The notes: a model not told the origin generated them from the letters alone. A stretch of DNA of 64,000 bases from JALOOX01 sp964557955 (GCA_964557955.1 CAZLCS010000027.1:13982-77981), one strand, 5' to 3'; positions 27,200-36,716 are shown, numbered from the stretch's first letter. Translations and numbers: made by a program.

Positions 27200-28434
27200 T
27201 AAACTTTCCTCGAAGTAACACGCCGCTTGATCATACCATCCAAATACTTCTCATCTATCCGCTTGACAGCTTCTCTCAGCCCCCCCATGAAGGCCATCTT
27301 CGCTTCCTCATCCTTGTAGTCTGCGATCTTCTTTTCGATGACCCTCGCCAGATCCTCACGGCCCCTGGCCCTCAGAGGGGCCGGCAAATCCTCGTAAAAA
27401 CAGAGCGTCGTCTTATAGATCTCTATGACGGAATCCAGGAGCTCCGGCGTCATTTCCTCCCGGGGGAATGCGCTCGTTTCCTCCAGGACCCCGAGGGCCA
27501 TGAAGGCCAGCATGGCCGAAACACACTTCCAGCATCGGCCGCAATTCAGGCTTCCTTCCCGGTACAATTCGCTCTTGTTGCAGGTGCGGATATTCTGGAA
27601 TCCCAGGTCCCAATCAGCCACCAGCTTGATTTTATCCAGCCTCGAGAGCTGAATGGCATCGTGCCGGATGAGCAGGTCGCTGCTGCTGTAATTGATGTCC
27701 AGCAGAGGATGGGACCCATCGCGCTGCATGTGGGGAATGTCATAGGTGGAGGAGATGGAAATGACGCTGAATCTTCTCGCCAGCAGGTGAGCGACGGAAG
27801 CGTAGACCGAATCCTGAAACATCCGCTGCCAGAACATCCAGTCATCGTCCAGGAGCCTCACGTTGGTGTATACAGGGATGAGCTTCAATCCCGCCTGGTC
27901 GGTCAAACTCTTGAGAGAATCCCTGACATGCAGGAATTTCTCCAACTGGTCGGTTTCCAGTCCGAATATGAGCACACCGTCCTTGACGGACCACGGATGC
28001 TCCAGGGGAAAATTCAGGCGGTTCTTCCGAAGTGAAGCCAGAGAATCGATCCCCCCTGAAAAGAACATGGCCGCCCTGCGTTCTCCGTCGAAGGGAGGCA
28101 GGGATGAGCTCGTTTTGACTTCGATCCGTGGAAGCTCCCGCCTGTCGCCGGGAAACCACCAGTGCCACAGCAGCGCCATGGCTGTCTGCAATCCCTCCTG
28201 GAGCTGAGGGCAGACCATGGCGTCCATGTGAACCCTTTTCTCTCCGTGATACAGGGCGGGCATGATGCAGGCCACGAGGAACCCGTGGGGATTGCAGCTC
28301 AAGTCTCCGGAGAATTCTTCATCGGTCTCGTAATAGAGCTCGTGGACCGGCCGACGGCAATCCTCCCAGATCACCGTGGCTGCGACCCGGGTCTTCTCCC
28401 CGATGGTCTCCGTCCTCAGATTTTCAATTATCAT
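27199..28434 (-). CDS. QueC/ExsB-like PP-loop protein of unknown function
   Basis: About 411 residues. FFSGGIDSLASL (Ser126-Gly-Gly-Ile-Asp-Ser131) is a P-loop ATP-pyrophosphatase motif. About 190 residues later NCGRCWKC supplies a probable zinc site, as in QueC-type enzymes. The first about 100 residues are an added domain I do not recognise. It overlaps the AsnB-like gene by one base, showing tight coupling. QueC makes 7-cyano-7-deazaguanine, but no other queuosine genes are near, so a different adenylation or amidation reaction is likely. Confidence 0.72.
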   Translation of the reverse strand: MIIENLRTETIGEKTRVAATVIWEDCRRPVHELYYETDEEFSGDLSCNPHGFLVACIMPALYHGEKRVHMDAMVCPQLQEGLQTAMALLWHWWFPGDRRELPRIEVKTSSSLPPFDGERRAAMFFSGGIDSLASLRKNRLNFPLEHPWSVKDGVLIFGLETDQLEKFLHVRDSLKSLTDQAGLKLIPVYTNVRLLDDDWMFWQRMFQDSVYASVAHLLARRFSVISISSTYDIPHMQRDGSHPLLDINYSSSDLLIRHDAIQLSRLDKIKLVADWDLGFQNIRTCNKSELYREGSLNCGRCWKCVSAMLAFMALGVLEETSAFPREEMTPELLDSVIEIYKTTLCFYEDLPAPLRARGREDLARVIEKKIADYKDEEAKMAFMGGLREAVKRIDEKYLDGMIKRRVTSRKV

Positions 28435-28626
28435 CGCTTTTCCCCGCTCCTCGAAACGAACCCGGTGTTCCCCGCCTCATTACCCCAAGATCGGTCGAAG
28501 CTTTCATTCCCTGAAGCCATTGGCGCAACAGCCATACAGAATTCCGGCGTCTGCCGCCACGGCGCTGAGACCATTCTGAGGGCGTATCCAGGATTTCGGG
28601 GGAATATCCAGTCACGCACGGAACAA

Positions 28627-29922
28627 TCAGGCGTTGAAATGCGCATTCTGCTCGGACCTGAGCCTGTCGCACAGGCGGCCCTCGGGGAGGGTCACTTCAT
28701 CATAAGTGATCACCTGATCCTTCGGGACGTCCTGCGTCAGCCGGCAGCCTTCAGCCAGACCGATGGGCAAAAGGTTCTCCTTCCGCACGATATCGGAGTT
28801 CTCCGCCAATCCGTAGGTCAGGTATTCTCCCAGACCATCCAGGACTTGACCGGCTTTGAGGTCCACTTTCGCCGTGGCGACCACATCCACCAGGGTCCCC
28901 CCCAGCGGCTGGATGGCGGCGTCACCGAACAGCACGGCACGAGCCACCGTGTTGGGGACTTCGAAATGGCACAGGTGATAGGGTGTATAGAAGCAGTAAA
29001 GGGGCCCGGTGCCCAGTTTGTAAAGATTGAGATAGTGCTGCTGCCGGGGATGATCGTGGGTGCCCAGCACGAACACGCCAGGAGCCGGCTCGGCGCCGAC
29101 AACGTAGTCAACGATGCCGGGGCCTTCCACCAGCGCCTCAAGGGGATAAAGGGCGGCCACCTGCTGGATGGGAGTCCCGGCCGCAACCGTGGGTCCGAAC
29201 ATGCCCCGTCTCCCGACTCTCATTCCCGTTGCATTGGCCACGATGCATTGTTCGAAGGAGATCTTAGTGCCGTCAGCGAAGGACGTGACCATGGAAGGAT
29301 TCTGACCCCACTTGCGTGCAAACCCCTCCTGCGTGGTCGGATTGCGATAGGGATCATGGAGGCCCTTGATGTTGCCGCAAAGGACGGGCCTGACGCCGAT
29401 ACCCTTTACAAACCGGTAGAGATTCATGATCACTCCCGGCTGGTCCCCGTCGGCGCCGGTGAACATAACGCCGGCCCGGTCGGCATACACCTTGAGAATC
29501 GGGCCAACGGTTCCGTCCAGCTCAGCGTTCATGGTCACCACGTGCTTGCCGTTCTGGATGGCTTCCAGCGCCACCTGCGCTCCGAATTCCACCGCGCCGG
29601 TGACCTCGACGATCGCATCGATTCCTGCGGCCCGGCAGACCAGCAAGGGGTCTTCGGTGACGGCCGGGCGTCCCCGGGCCATCGCCTCCTCGAGCTCCCC
29701 GACGGTCTCGACGACCCGGACCTCCTCCACCCCGGCCTCGGCATAAGCCCGCCGCGCCCCCTCCAGGTGACGATTGGCAATGGCGGCCAGGTTCATACCT
29801 CGCACACTGTTCAGGATCTGCAAAGCCACGCCCCTGCCCATGAAACCCGCCCCGATCATCCCGATGCGAATGGGATTGTTTTCCAGGTGCCGCTTTTCGA
29901 GCGCCTTATCCACGATGATCAT
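28627..29922 (-). CDS. NAD(P)-dependent dehydrogenase with C-terminal SAF domain
   Basis: About 431 residues. The Rossmann motif GMIGAGFMGRG (21-31) is followed by IEVTGAVEFGAQVALEAIQNGKHVVTMNAE, as in homoserine dehydrogenase relatives. The C-terminal part from about residue 340 (VVATAKVDLKAGQVLDGLGEY, LTQDVPKDQVI) is a SAF/antifreeze-like domain. This combination matches the COG4091 group, found in nucleotide-sugar and lipopolysaccharide loci. It lies 28 bp downstream of rfbC-like gene. The reaction is not established; reduction of a keto-sugar is a reasonable guess. Confidence 0.82.
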   Translation of the reverse strand: MIIVDKALEKRHLENNPIRIGMIGAGFMGRGVALQILNSVRGMNLAAIANRHLEGARRAYAEAGVEEVRVVETVGELEEAMARGRPAVTEDPLLVCRAAGIDAIVEVTGAVEFGAQVALEAIQNGKHVVTMNAELDGTVGPILKVYADRAGVMFTGADGDQPGVIMNLYRFVKGIGVRPVLCGNIKGLHDPYRNPTTQEGFARKWGQNPSMVTSFADGTKISFEQCIVANATGMRVGRRGMFGPTVAAGTPIQQVAALYPLEALVEGPGIVDYVVGAEPAPGVFVLGTHDHPRQQHYLNLYKLGTGPLYCFYTPYHLCHFEVPNTVARAVLFGDAAIQPLGGTLVDVVATAKVDLKAGQVLDGLGEYLTYGLAENSDIVRKENLLPIGLAEGCRLTQDVPKDQVITYDEVTLPEGRLCDRLRSEQNAHFNA

Positions 29923-29950
29923 GATTCCTGCCTCCGAATGTTAGGGAACG

Positions 29951-30481
29951 CTAGATGGCATAATCGGGCCAGTCCCTGTCCTTGTCGGAAATCACCTGAA
30001 CCTCCATGGGCCACCGGATGTCGAAGGCAGGGTCATTCCACCGGATGCCGCGCTCGGACCCCGGAGCGTAGAACTGGGTCACCTGGTAGACCACTTCGGA
30101 ATCGTCCTCCAGCGACTGGAAACCGTGGGCGAACTTCTCAGGGACGTAAATCATCCTGTAATTGTCGGAGGTGAGCTCCACGCCGATCCACTTCCTGTAA
30201 GTCGGCGAGTCCGGCCTCAAGTCGATGATGACATCGTAGATCGCCCCCCTCGTGCACCGCAGGAGCTTAGATTCCTCGAACGGGGCTACCTGGTAGTGCA
30301 TTCCACGCAATGTTCCCTTGTGCCTGCTGAAGGACACATTGGCCTGTGCCGGATGCACGGTCAGCCCATGCTCCTCGAATTCCTTCCGGCACCATGTCCT
30401 CGCAAAGAAACCGCGGTGATCCTCTCTCTTCTCGATGTCGATGAAGAAAGCCCCCTTCAGCCCAGTCTCCGTAAAGATCAT
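29951..30481 (-). CDS. RfbC-like dTDP-4-dehydrorhamnose 3,5-epimerase family
   Basis: About 176 residues, the standard length. GTLRGMHYQVAP carries the catalytic-base His, IYDVIIDLRPDSPTY and YVPEKFAHGFQSLEDDSEVVYQV are the cupin core, and RGIRWNDPAFDIRWP is the family C-terminal signature. The family epimerises C3 and C5 of 4-keto-6-deoxy nucleotide-sugars. As a CDP-glucose pyrophosphorylase rather than a dTDP-glucose one is encoded nearby, the substrate may be a CDP sugar. The start has GGAG-rich sequence directly upstream. Confidence 0.9.
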   Translation of the reverse strand: MIFTETGLKGAFFIDIEKREDHRGFFARTWCRKEFEEHGLTVHPAQANVSFSRHKGTLRGMHYQVAPFEESKLLRCTRGAIYDVIIDLRPDSPTYRKWIGVELTSDNYRMIYVPEKFAHGFQSLEDDSEVVYQVTQFYAPGSERGIRWNDPAFDIRWPMEVQVISDKDRDWPDYAI

Positions 30482-30539
30482 CCTCTGCTCCTCATTCCCT
30501 CCGGCCCCTCCGTTCGAGCCGGGTGCTGCAGAATGTCCG

Positions 30540-31595
30540 TCAACACACGGGCGCAGCCCACTCCAGCTTCTCAGTCAGAAGCCCCCTTTCCAGCAAATGG
30601 GTCAAAACCTTCAGCCTCATGAACCTGGAGTTGCGGAAGTTTTCATCCTTGAACAGCATGGCCTCAAGGCCTTCTTTCAGATGCCGGATGGACGAGGTGA
30701 GGTCCACCCGGGGCTGGTGGTCCGGAGCCATTCTCTGGAACCGCTCGAAGCTGACCCTGTAGGAACGCTTGTCAGGGGGCGCATCGGGGTTGACGGACAC
30801 CGCCACACCCGGGATCACCCCGGCCACGGCTTCGGCGAGCTCCCTCACCTGGTAGTTGAACTCGTCGCGGCCCACATTCACCGCCAGGAAACCCCCGTCA
30901 TCCGAGAGCCCTCTTTCAATGGCCCAGTCAATGGCCCTTGCCATATCCTCCACGTCGATAAGAGGCCGCCACGGGGTCCCGTCGCTCAGTATGCTGATGG
31001 TCCTGGAGGCCACAGCTCCCGCCACGAAATCATTCAGGACCAGGTCCAGCCGCAGACGTTCGCTCATGCCGCAGGCCGTGCAGAATCTCAGGGAGGTCGT
31101 CTTGAATTTCCGATCGCCAAGAGCCTTCAAATCCCCCTCCGTGGCAACCTTGGATCTCGCGTACGCGGTCAGGGGGTTGAGGGGTGAATCTTCCGTTCTC
31201 GGCTGGTCGTCGGCAGAGCCGTACATGCTGCAGCTCGAAGCAAAAACAAATGCTTTGACCCCGGCCGCCTTCGCCCGGGAGGCCAATTGTGCGCTCGCCC
31301 GGTAGTTGATGTCCTCCGTGACGGCCTCAAACCGGTTTCCCATGGGGTCATTGGAAACGGCGGCCAGGTGCACCACCGCGTCCACACCGTCAAGGATGCC
31401 CTCGGGCGGCTTCCTGACGTCAGCAAAGAACTGCTGGTCCACCTTGCATTCGGGCAGGATTTCCGCGTTGGTCAGACAGTTGGCGAAAAAACCCATGTCC
31501 AGCCCCACCAGGACCGCTCCCGGCCGTGTCGCCCGCAGTCGCCTCACGACACAAGGCCCAACGTACCCCATATTTCCAGTGATCAAGATCTTCAT
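30540..31595 (-). CDS. NAD-dependent epimerase/dehydratase (extended SDR)
   Basis: About 351 residues. ILITGNMGYVGPCVVRRL is the extended-SDR cofactor loop, followed by DAVVHLAAVSNDP, FASSCSMYG and YARSK (the catalytic Ser, Tyr and Lys). The motif before YG is SSCSM and not TDE, so it is more likely an epimerase or reductase than a 4,6-dehydratase. WRPLIDVEDMARAI is the substrate-binding segment. GAGG lies 6 nt before the ATG. It likely works on a CDP-linked 4-keto sugar with the RfbC-like and SAF-domain proteins. Confidence 0.87.
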   Translation of the reverse strand: MKILITGNMGYVGPCVVRRLRATRPGAVLVGLDMGFFANCLTNAEILPECKVDQQFFADVRKPPEGILDGVDAVVHLAAVSNDPMGNRFEAVTEDINYRASAQLASRAKAAGVKAFVFASSCSMYGSADDQPRTEDSPLNPLTAYARSKVATEGDLKALGDRKFKTTSLRFCTACGMSERLRLDLVLNDFVAGAVASRTISILSDGTPWRPLIDVEDMARAIDWAIERGLSDDGGFLAVNVGRDEFNYQVRELAEAVAGVIPGVAVSVNPDAPPDKRSYRVSFERFQRMAPDHQPRVDLTSSIRHLKEGLEAMLFKDENFRNSRFMRLKVLTHLLERGLLTEKLEWAAPVC

Positions 31596-31934
31596 ATTTC
31601 ACCTCGGTTTGTTCCGTTTTCAATCATATCGTCAAGGCAGCCATTGCATGGTGCATCGGCTGCACAGATTCATGAGCAAAAGAAGAATGTGCACTCTCAA
31701 CCGCACCACCTCGAAAAAACTTAAAAAATATGATGCGAGCGCCTTCTCCTGAAAAAATGGGGGGCTGAGCGCCCCCCATTGGTTTCATCAAACGGTCGAT
31801 CTATTCAGGGACGAAACCGGAATTCACCTCATATCCAACTCCCCCGGGACTGCTCCATAAACCGCCCCAAAGAGCTGTTCACGGTCTTCCATCTCCGCAC
31901 TCCCGAGTGGACCATCACGACATCCACGCGGCTT
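31596..31934. other. Intergenic region with terminator
   Basis: 339 bp between the SDR start and the stop codon of the LamG/Ig gene. It holds the intrinsic terminator at 31752-31780 and, between that and the SDR start, AT-rich sequence that probably contains the promoter of the SDR operon. No conserved coding sequence was seen. Confidence 0.6.
31752..31780 (-). terminator. Intrinsic terminator of the LamG/Ig gene
   Basis: On the minus strand a 10-bp perfect stem (AATGGGGGGC paired with GCCCCCCATT, 5-nt loop) is followed directly by TTTTTT. It stands 155 bp after the stop codon of the large secreted protein and 160 bp before the SDR start, so it separates the two transcripts. Confidence 0.88.
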
Positions 31935-34900
31935 CTACTGAGTCACCGTCAGGGTCGCCACATCCGTTTCCACGGGTCCGGCTCCATTGCTGGCCGAGAT
32001 CTGGCACCTGAACTGAGCTCCGTTCAGATCACCCGTGACTTTCGACCGCGACAGGGAGTTCCGCGTGGCCAGTTCAATGTTCTCCCAGCGGGACTGAGCA
32101 TCATTCCACTGCTGCCACTGGTAGCTCAGCTTGGCCCCCTTGGGTCCTTTGGCCTTAACCTTGAATCGAGCGGTCTGGCCCTGCTTGATTATGACACTGG
32201 CGGGCTGCCCCGTAATCAGGAACTGCGTCACCGAAACCGTCGCCGGATCGGTATATCTCCAGAGACCCGTCAAGGAATTGGTGATTCGGCAACGGTACAC
32301 GGAACCGTCGTCCGCCAGAGCCGTCAGCGGCGGGGTTGCGTAATTCGACCGCGTTGCGCCGGCGATATCCACGCCGTCCTTCTCCCACTGATAGGTCAGC
32401 TTGGCTCCCTTCGGCCCTTTGGCCCTGATCCTGAACTTGGCGTTGTAGCCCTCCACCAGGGCTGCGCCAACCGGCTGGCTGAGAATCTCGATATCGGGAT
32501 CCTGCACCGTCAAGGTCGCCGCATTGCTCGTAACTGTGCCTGCTGGGTTGCTCACGACACAGGTATAGGATCCAATGTCTCCCGCCTCCACCGAAGCAAT
32601 GGCGTAGCTCGAGCTCGTGGCGCCTGGAATATCCACACCATNNNNNNNNNNNNNNNNNNNNNNNNNNNNNNNNNNNNNNNNNNNNNNNNNNNNNNNNNNN
32701 NNNNNNNNNNNNNNNNNNNNNNNNNNNNNNNNNNNNNNNNNATGGCGTAGCTCGAGCTCGTGGCGCCTGGAATATCCACACCATCCTTCTTCCATTGATA
32801 GTTGAAAGGAGCCGTGCCATCCACCTCGACGGTGAAGGACACAGCGTCACCCAAGTTCACCGGCTGGCTCTCAGGCTGCGTCGTGATGCTCGGTGGAACG
32901 ATAACCGTCAGGGTAGCCGCATTGCTCGTTGCATTGCCCGCCATATTGGTCACCACGCAGGTGTATGAACCTTCATCCCCTTTGACCACCGAGGCGATGG
33001 TGTAGCTCGAATCCGTCGCACCACCAATGGCGACTCCATTCTTCTGCCACTGATAGGTGAAAGGCGCCGTGCCGGCCGCGACCACCGAGAAGGTCACCGA
33101 CTGGCCCTGGTTCCTGGTCGCACTCTCCGGATGCGTAGCGACGCTCGCCGGTACATTGACCGTCAGGGTCGCCGCATTGCTTTCCGTGCTTCCAACGCCA
33201 TTGGTCACCACGCATTTGTAGGATCCAGCATCCCCGGCCTGAGCCGAGGCGATGGTGTAGCTCGCATTCGTGGCGCCGCTGATTGACTCCGTTCCTTTCC
33301 ACCACTGGTAACTCGGGGTGCTCTCGGACGCCACAACGACCGTGAAAGTCGCCGACTGGCCCTGGACTACGGTCACATTTTTCGGCTGCTCTACAATGAC
33401 GGGAGCGGATTCGGCGTGACAGTAACCTGCGTGGGTCTGTCCAAGCAGGTAATGAACCAGGATCGCGGATTCGGGGAGGGCCCGGCCATACACGGCCAGC
33501 TCGTCCACCATGCCATTGTAATGGAAGAAGGGATCGAGGTTGAACCAGCCGATATTCAGCGGAGCGGTCAGCGAGCTGAAGTCATTGGTGTAGTCCGAGT
33601 TGGCCGTACCCTCGAGAAAGCCATCCACGTACAGGCGGCTCTGGCCGAGGCTCCCGTCCCTCACGACTGCGATGTGATGCCACTCACCATCGGTGAGGGG
33701 CGTGGTCCCCTTCACGGTATTAACCCCGTTCCCGCCGAGCAGCATGAAGGCGGCGGTGTTGTCATCCCCCCAGCACCCCGTCCACCAGAAGAGACCTCTG
33801 CCGGGGTCGGTCCTCCCCATCACGACTTCATTGCCGGTGCACGCCGTGCTCTTCTTCATCCAGTACTCGATGGTGAAGCTGCCGTCGGCAGCCCAGTTGA
33901 AGGACGAATGGGCGGGAACGTTGACGCCGGTGGTGGAGCCGTTGAACTGCATGGCCCCAGAGACCTGGCCCGTCGCGGCCGAGGGACAGTCCCCGATGCA
34001 GGAGCCGTCGTTCACACCGAAGAAATCGGGCAGCGTGGATCCCTGCAAGGCATCCATGCTCCAGAGGGAGATCGTGTCCGCCGGGCAATGGGGATCCGCA
34101 CCGACCACGATGGTGAATTCCTGCTCAGCATCCGGATCGACGCCGTTGTCGGCCACCACCCTGACCGTGAAAGGACCCTCTGCTGACGGCGTCCAGCCGC
34201 TGATTACCCCCGTGACCGCGTTGATCACCATATCGCCGGGCTTCTCTTCAAGCCTGAAAAGCGGCGCCGGGCTCCCGGTGGCCTTCACGGTGTAGCTGTA
34301 GGGCACGCCCACAAACCCCTTGGTGACCGGAGTCGACGTGATGCTCGGAGCCGCGGGGCTGCAGTAGGGAAGAATGTCCTGAAGGGCGCTCAGCCACACA
34401 TCAGCCATCTTGCCGTAGCCCGCCCCGTCCGCATAGGGATGAAGCTCGTCGTACATGTCCCCCCCGGCGCCCACCAGCCGGTAATCCAGCGCAGCTTCCT
34501 GGTTGACGACGATGATCTTCCTTCCCTCGGCGATGAGACCGTCCGCCATGAACTGAAGCTTGTTGTTGAAGACGGTGGTCAGGGCCACCTTGGGGCAGTC
34601 CCCGTCGCACACCCGGTTGATGATCCGCGCCAGAACGACCGTGGCGTCGGGGTCGATTTCATGGATCCGGTCAAGGATCGCCTTGACCCCGTTGACGACC
34701 GTGTCGGCGTCGGTGGTCTGGCTGATGTCGTTGGTCCCGATGTGCAGCAGGATCACTTCGGGGTCGGCGGCAAGCCAGCCCCCGTCAGGACCCTGAAGCC
34801 CGACAAGAATATCGGCTGTTTCCGACCCATTGTGACCTTCCTGGTCCGTATCGAATCCCCCCACCGTGCCGCCGGCGGGAAGGCTTCCGACAAAATCCAC

Positions 34901-35860
34901 GTTGAAGCCCTGGGCCGTCAGGTCCACGTAAAGGTCCTTCCGGTAGGACGTCCAGTAGCCAATCTCATCGGGAACGGCCCCCGACGCACTGCCCTCGGTG
35001 ATGGAGTCCCCCAGAGGCATGATGCGGACGGGCACCGTCGAGCAATCGACGCAGTAGTCCCTGGCAAGATAATAATGGGCGCTGACCTCATTGGCCGCCA
35101 GGGCCGCATTGTGGATGGCCACCTCGTCCAGGACTCCCGAGAAATGGAATCCCTCATCGATGTTGAGCCAGCCCAGGTGCAAAGGCGCACTGGCGTCACT
35201 GAAACCACCGGGGAAGCTCACACCGGAATCCGTGTCCTCCTGCCTGCCGTCCACGTACAGGATGTTGGTTCCAGACCCCTCACGGACCGCCGCGATGTGA
35301 TGCCACTTGCCGTCTGTCACGACACTGCTGCCTTTGAGGACGACACTGTTGCCGCCGCTGAACAGGAAGAAGGTGGCGACGCCCTGCGGATTGTTGGCGC
35401 ACAGGATCCCGGCCCACCAGACGAAGGAGGATCCGACCCTTCCCACCAGGACCTCGTTGCTGGAGACCTCGGCGTTCAGGCACGCAGCGCCGGGCGTCGA
35501 CTTCATCCAGAATTCCACGGAGAAGCTGTCATCCTGGTCCCAGTTGAAGGCAGCGCCCGGGACGTCGATGCCGGTGGATGCCGCTCGGCTGAATGTCCAC
35601 GCTCCATTGATCTTCCCTTCTGCCTCGACCTGGGGGCACAGGGGGCTGCCACTCTCCTGACAGGCCCCGTCGTTGTCCCCGGCGGAGTCCACAAAACTGG
35701 TGCTCCCGGTGAGCTCGTCCAGCTTCCAATAAGCCTCCATGTCCGTCGGGCAGGTCGTCGGCTGCGCACTCGCCAACCCGGTCAGGCTGCAGACAAGCCC
35801 AAGAAAGAACAGCAGTGAGAGGATGGTTCCGGCCGAAGACCGCCAACTCGCTTTCGACAT
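31935..35860 (-). CDS. Secreted LamG / SGNH esterase / Ig-repeat protein, split by assembly gap
   Basis: A signal peptide (hydrophobic to about residue 32) is followed by a LamG-like domain (about 35-270). Next is an SGNH hydrolase (about 278-500) with GDS at 284-286, GTND at 375-378 and Asp471/His474 in DELHP, close to CE3 acetyl esterases. A putative Ig (He_PIG type) domain (about 505-595), a second LamG-like domain (about 600-810) and five Ig-like repeats of about 83 residues follow. A run of 100 N breaks the frame; overlapping the identical 43-bp contig ends gives one 1260-residue protein. It probably binds and deacetylates polysaccharide outside the cell. The ATG at 35860 has AAGGA upstream. 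Confidence 0.85.
32642..32741. other. Assembly gap (100 N)
   Basis: Exactly 100 undetermined bases, the conventional placeholder for a gap of unknown size. The 43 bases on its left (32599-32641) are identical to the 43 on its right (32742-32784), starting ATGGCGTAGCTCGAGCTCG. It falls inside the third Ig-like repeat. Confidence 0.99.
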
Positions 35861-35942
35861 AGCATCTTCCTTTTTCGTCATCAGTTTCACTCAATCCGTC
35901 CGGCCCGGGGGACCGGAAACCCGATGTCGCTCCAACACACAC

Positions 35943-36716
35943 TCACCAAATCTTCCAGGGAGGGTTTCCGCTCTCCCAGAGCTTCTCGAGGAGGTTCTTG
36001 TCCCTGAGGGTATCCATGTTCTGCCAGTATCCCTGGTGCCGGTAGGCCGCCAGCTTTCCGTCATGGGCCAGGTTCGCCATGGGCTCTTCTTCCCAGACCG
36101 TTGAATCGTCCCGGATATAGTCCATGACCTGTGGCTCGAGTACGAAGAACCCCCCGTTGATCCATGCTCCGTCCCCCCGGGGCTTCTCCTTGAAGCTCAG
36201 AATCTTGTTCTGGTCCTGCTCAAGGCGAAACGCTCCGAATCTGCCCGCAGGCTGAACGGCCGTCAAGGTGGCCAGGGCATTCTGTTCCCTGTGGAAGGCG
36301 ATGAGCTCCCGGATATTGATGTCGGAAACGCCGTCCCCGTAGGTCATGCAGAAAGTCTCGTCACCGATGTATTCCCGGACACGTTTGATCCGGCCCCCCG
36401 TCATCGTCTGCTCGCCCGTATCGACCAGGGTTACGCGCCAGGGTTCGGCGCCGTTTTTGTGGATCTCCACCTGATGATTGCGTAAATCGAATGTAACGTT
36501 AGACATGAGCAGTGAATAATTCGCGAAGTATTGCTTGATGGCCTGCCCCTTGTAGCCCAGGCAGATGATGAAATCGTTCAAACCATGCGCCGAATAGATC
36601 TTCATGATATGCCACAGCATCGGCTGACCGCCGATTTCCACCATGGGTTTCGGTTTGACGCCCGTCTCTTCAGAAAGGCGCGTGCCGAACCCACCCGCCA
36701 GGATCACGACTTTCAT
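35943..36716 (-). CDS. rfbF: Glucose-1-phosphate cytidylyltransferase
   Basis: 257 residues, the exact usual size of RfbF. MKVVILAGGFGTRLSEETG is the nucleotide-binding loop; KPKPMVEIGGQPMLWHIMKIYSAHG, YKGQAIKQYFANY, MTYGDGVSDIN and RFGAFRLEQ are all family signatures. It makes CDP-glucose from CTP and glucose-1-phosphate, the entry to CDP-linked dideoxy and branched sugars. GAGGAGG lies just before the ATG at 36716. A CDP-glucose 4,6-dehydratase, its usual neighbour, is not in the window. It is cut off from the rest of the sugar cassette by the LamG/Ig gene. Confidence 0.95.
   Translation of the reverse strand: MKVVILAGGFGTRLSEETGVKPKPMVEIGGQPMLWHIMKIYSAHGLNDFIICLGYKGQAIKQYFANYSLLMSNVTFDLRNHQVEIHKNGAEPWRVTLVDTGEQTMTGGRIKRVREYIGDETFCMTYGDGVSDINIRELIAFHREQNALATLTAVQPAGRFGAFRLEQDQNKILSFKEKPRGDGAWINGGFFVLEPQVMDYIRDDSTVWEEEPMANLAHDGKLAAYRHQGYWQNMDTLRDKNLLEKLWESGNPPWKIW

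Noticed and set aside
28162..30174. A 670-codon open frame on the plus strand
   Set aside because: It runs antisense across three minus-strand genes with clear motifs; such long frames are common opposite GC-rich genes.
34439..35818. A 459-codon plus-strand frame opposite the LamG/SGNH gene
   Set aside because: No domain is seen, whereas the minus strand encodes a signal peptide, LamG and SGNH motifs.
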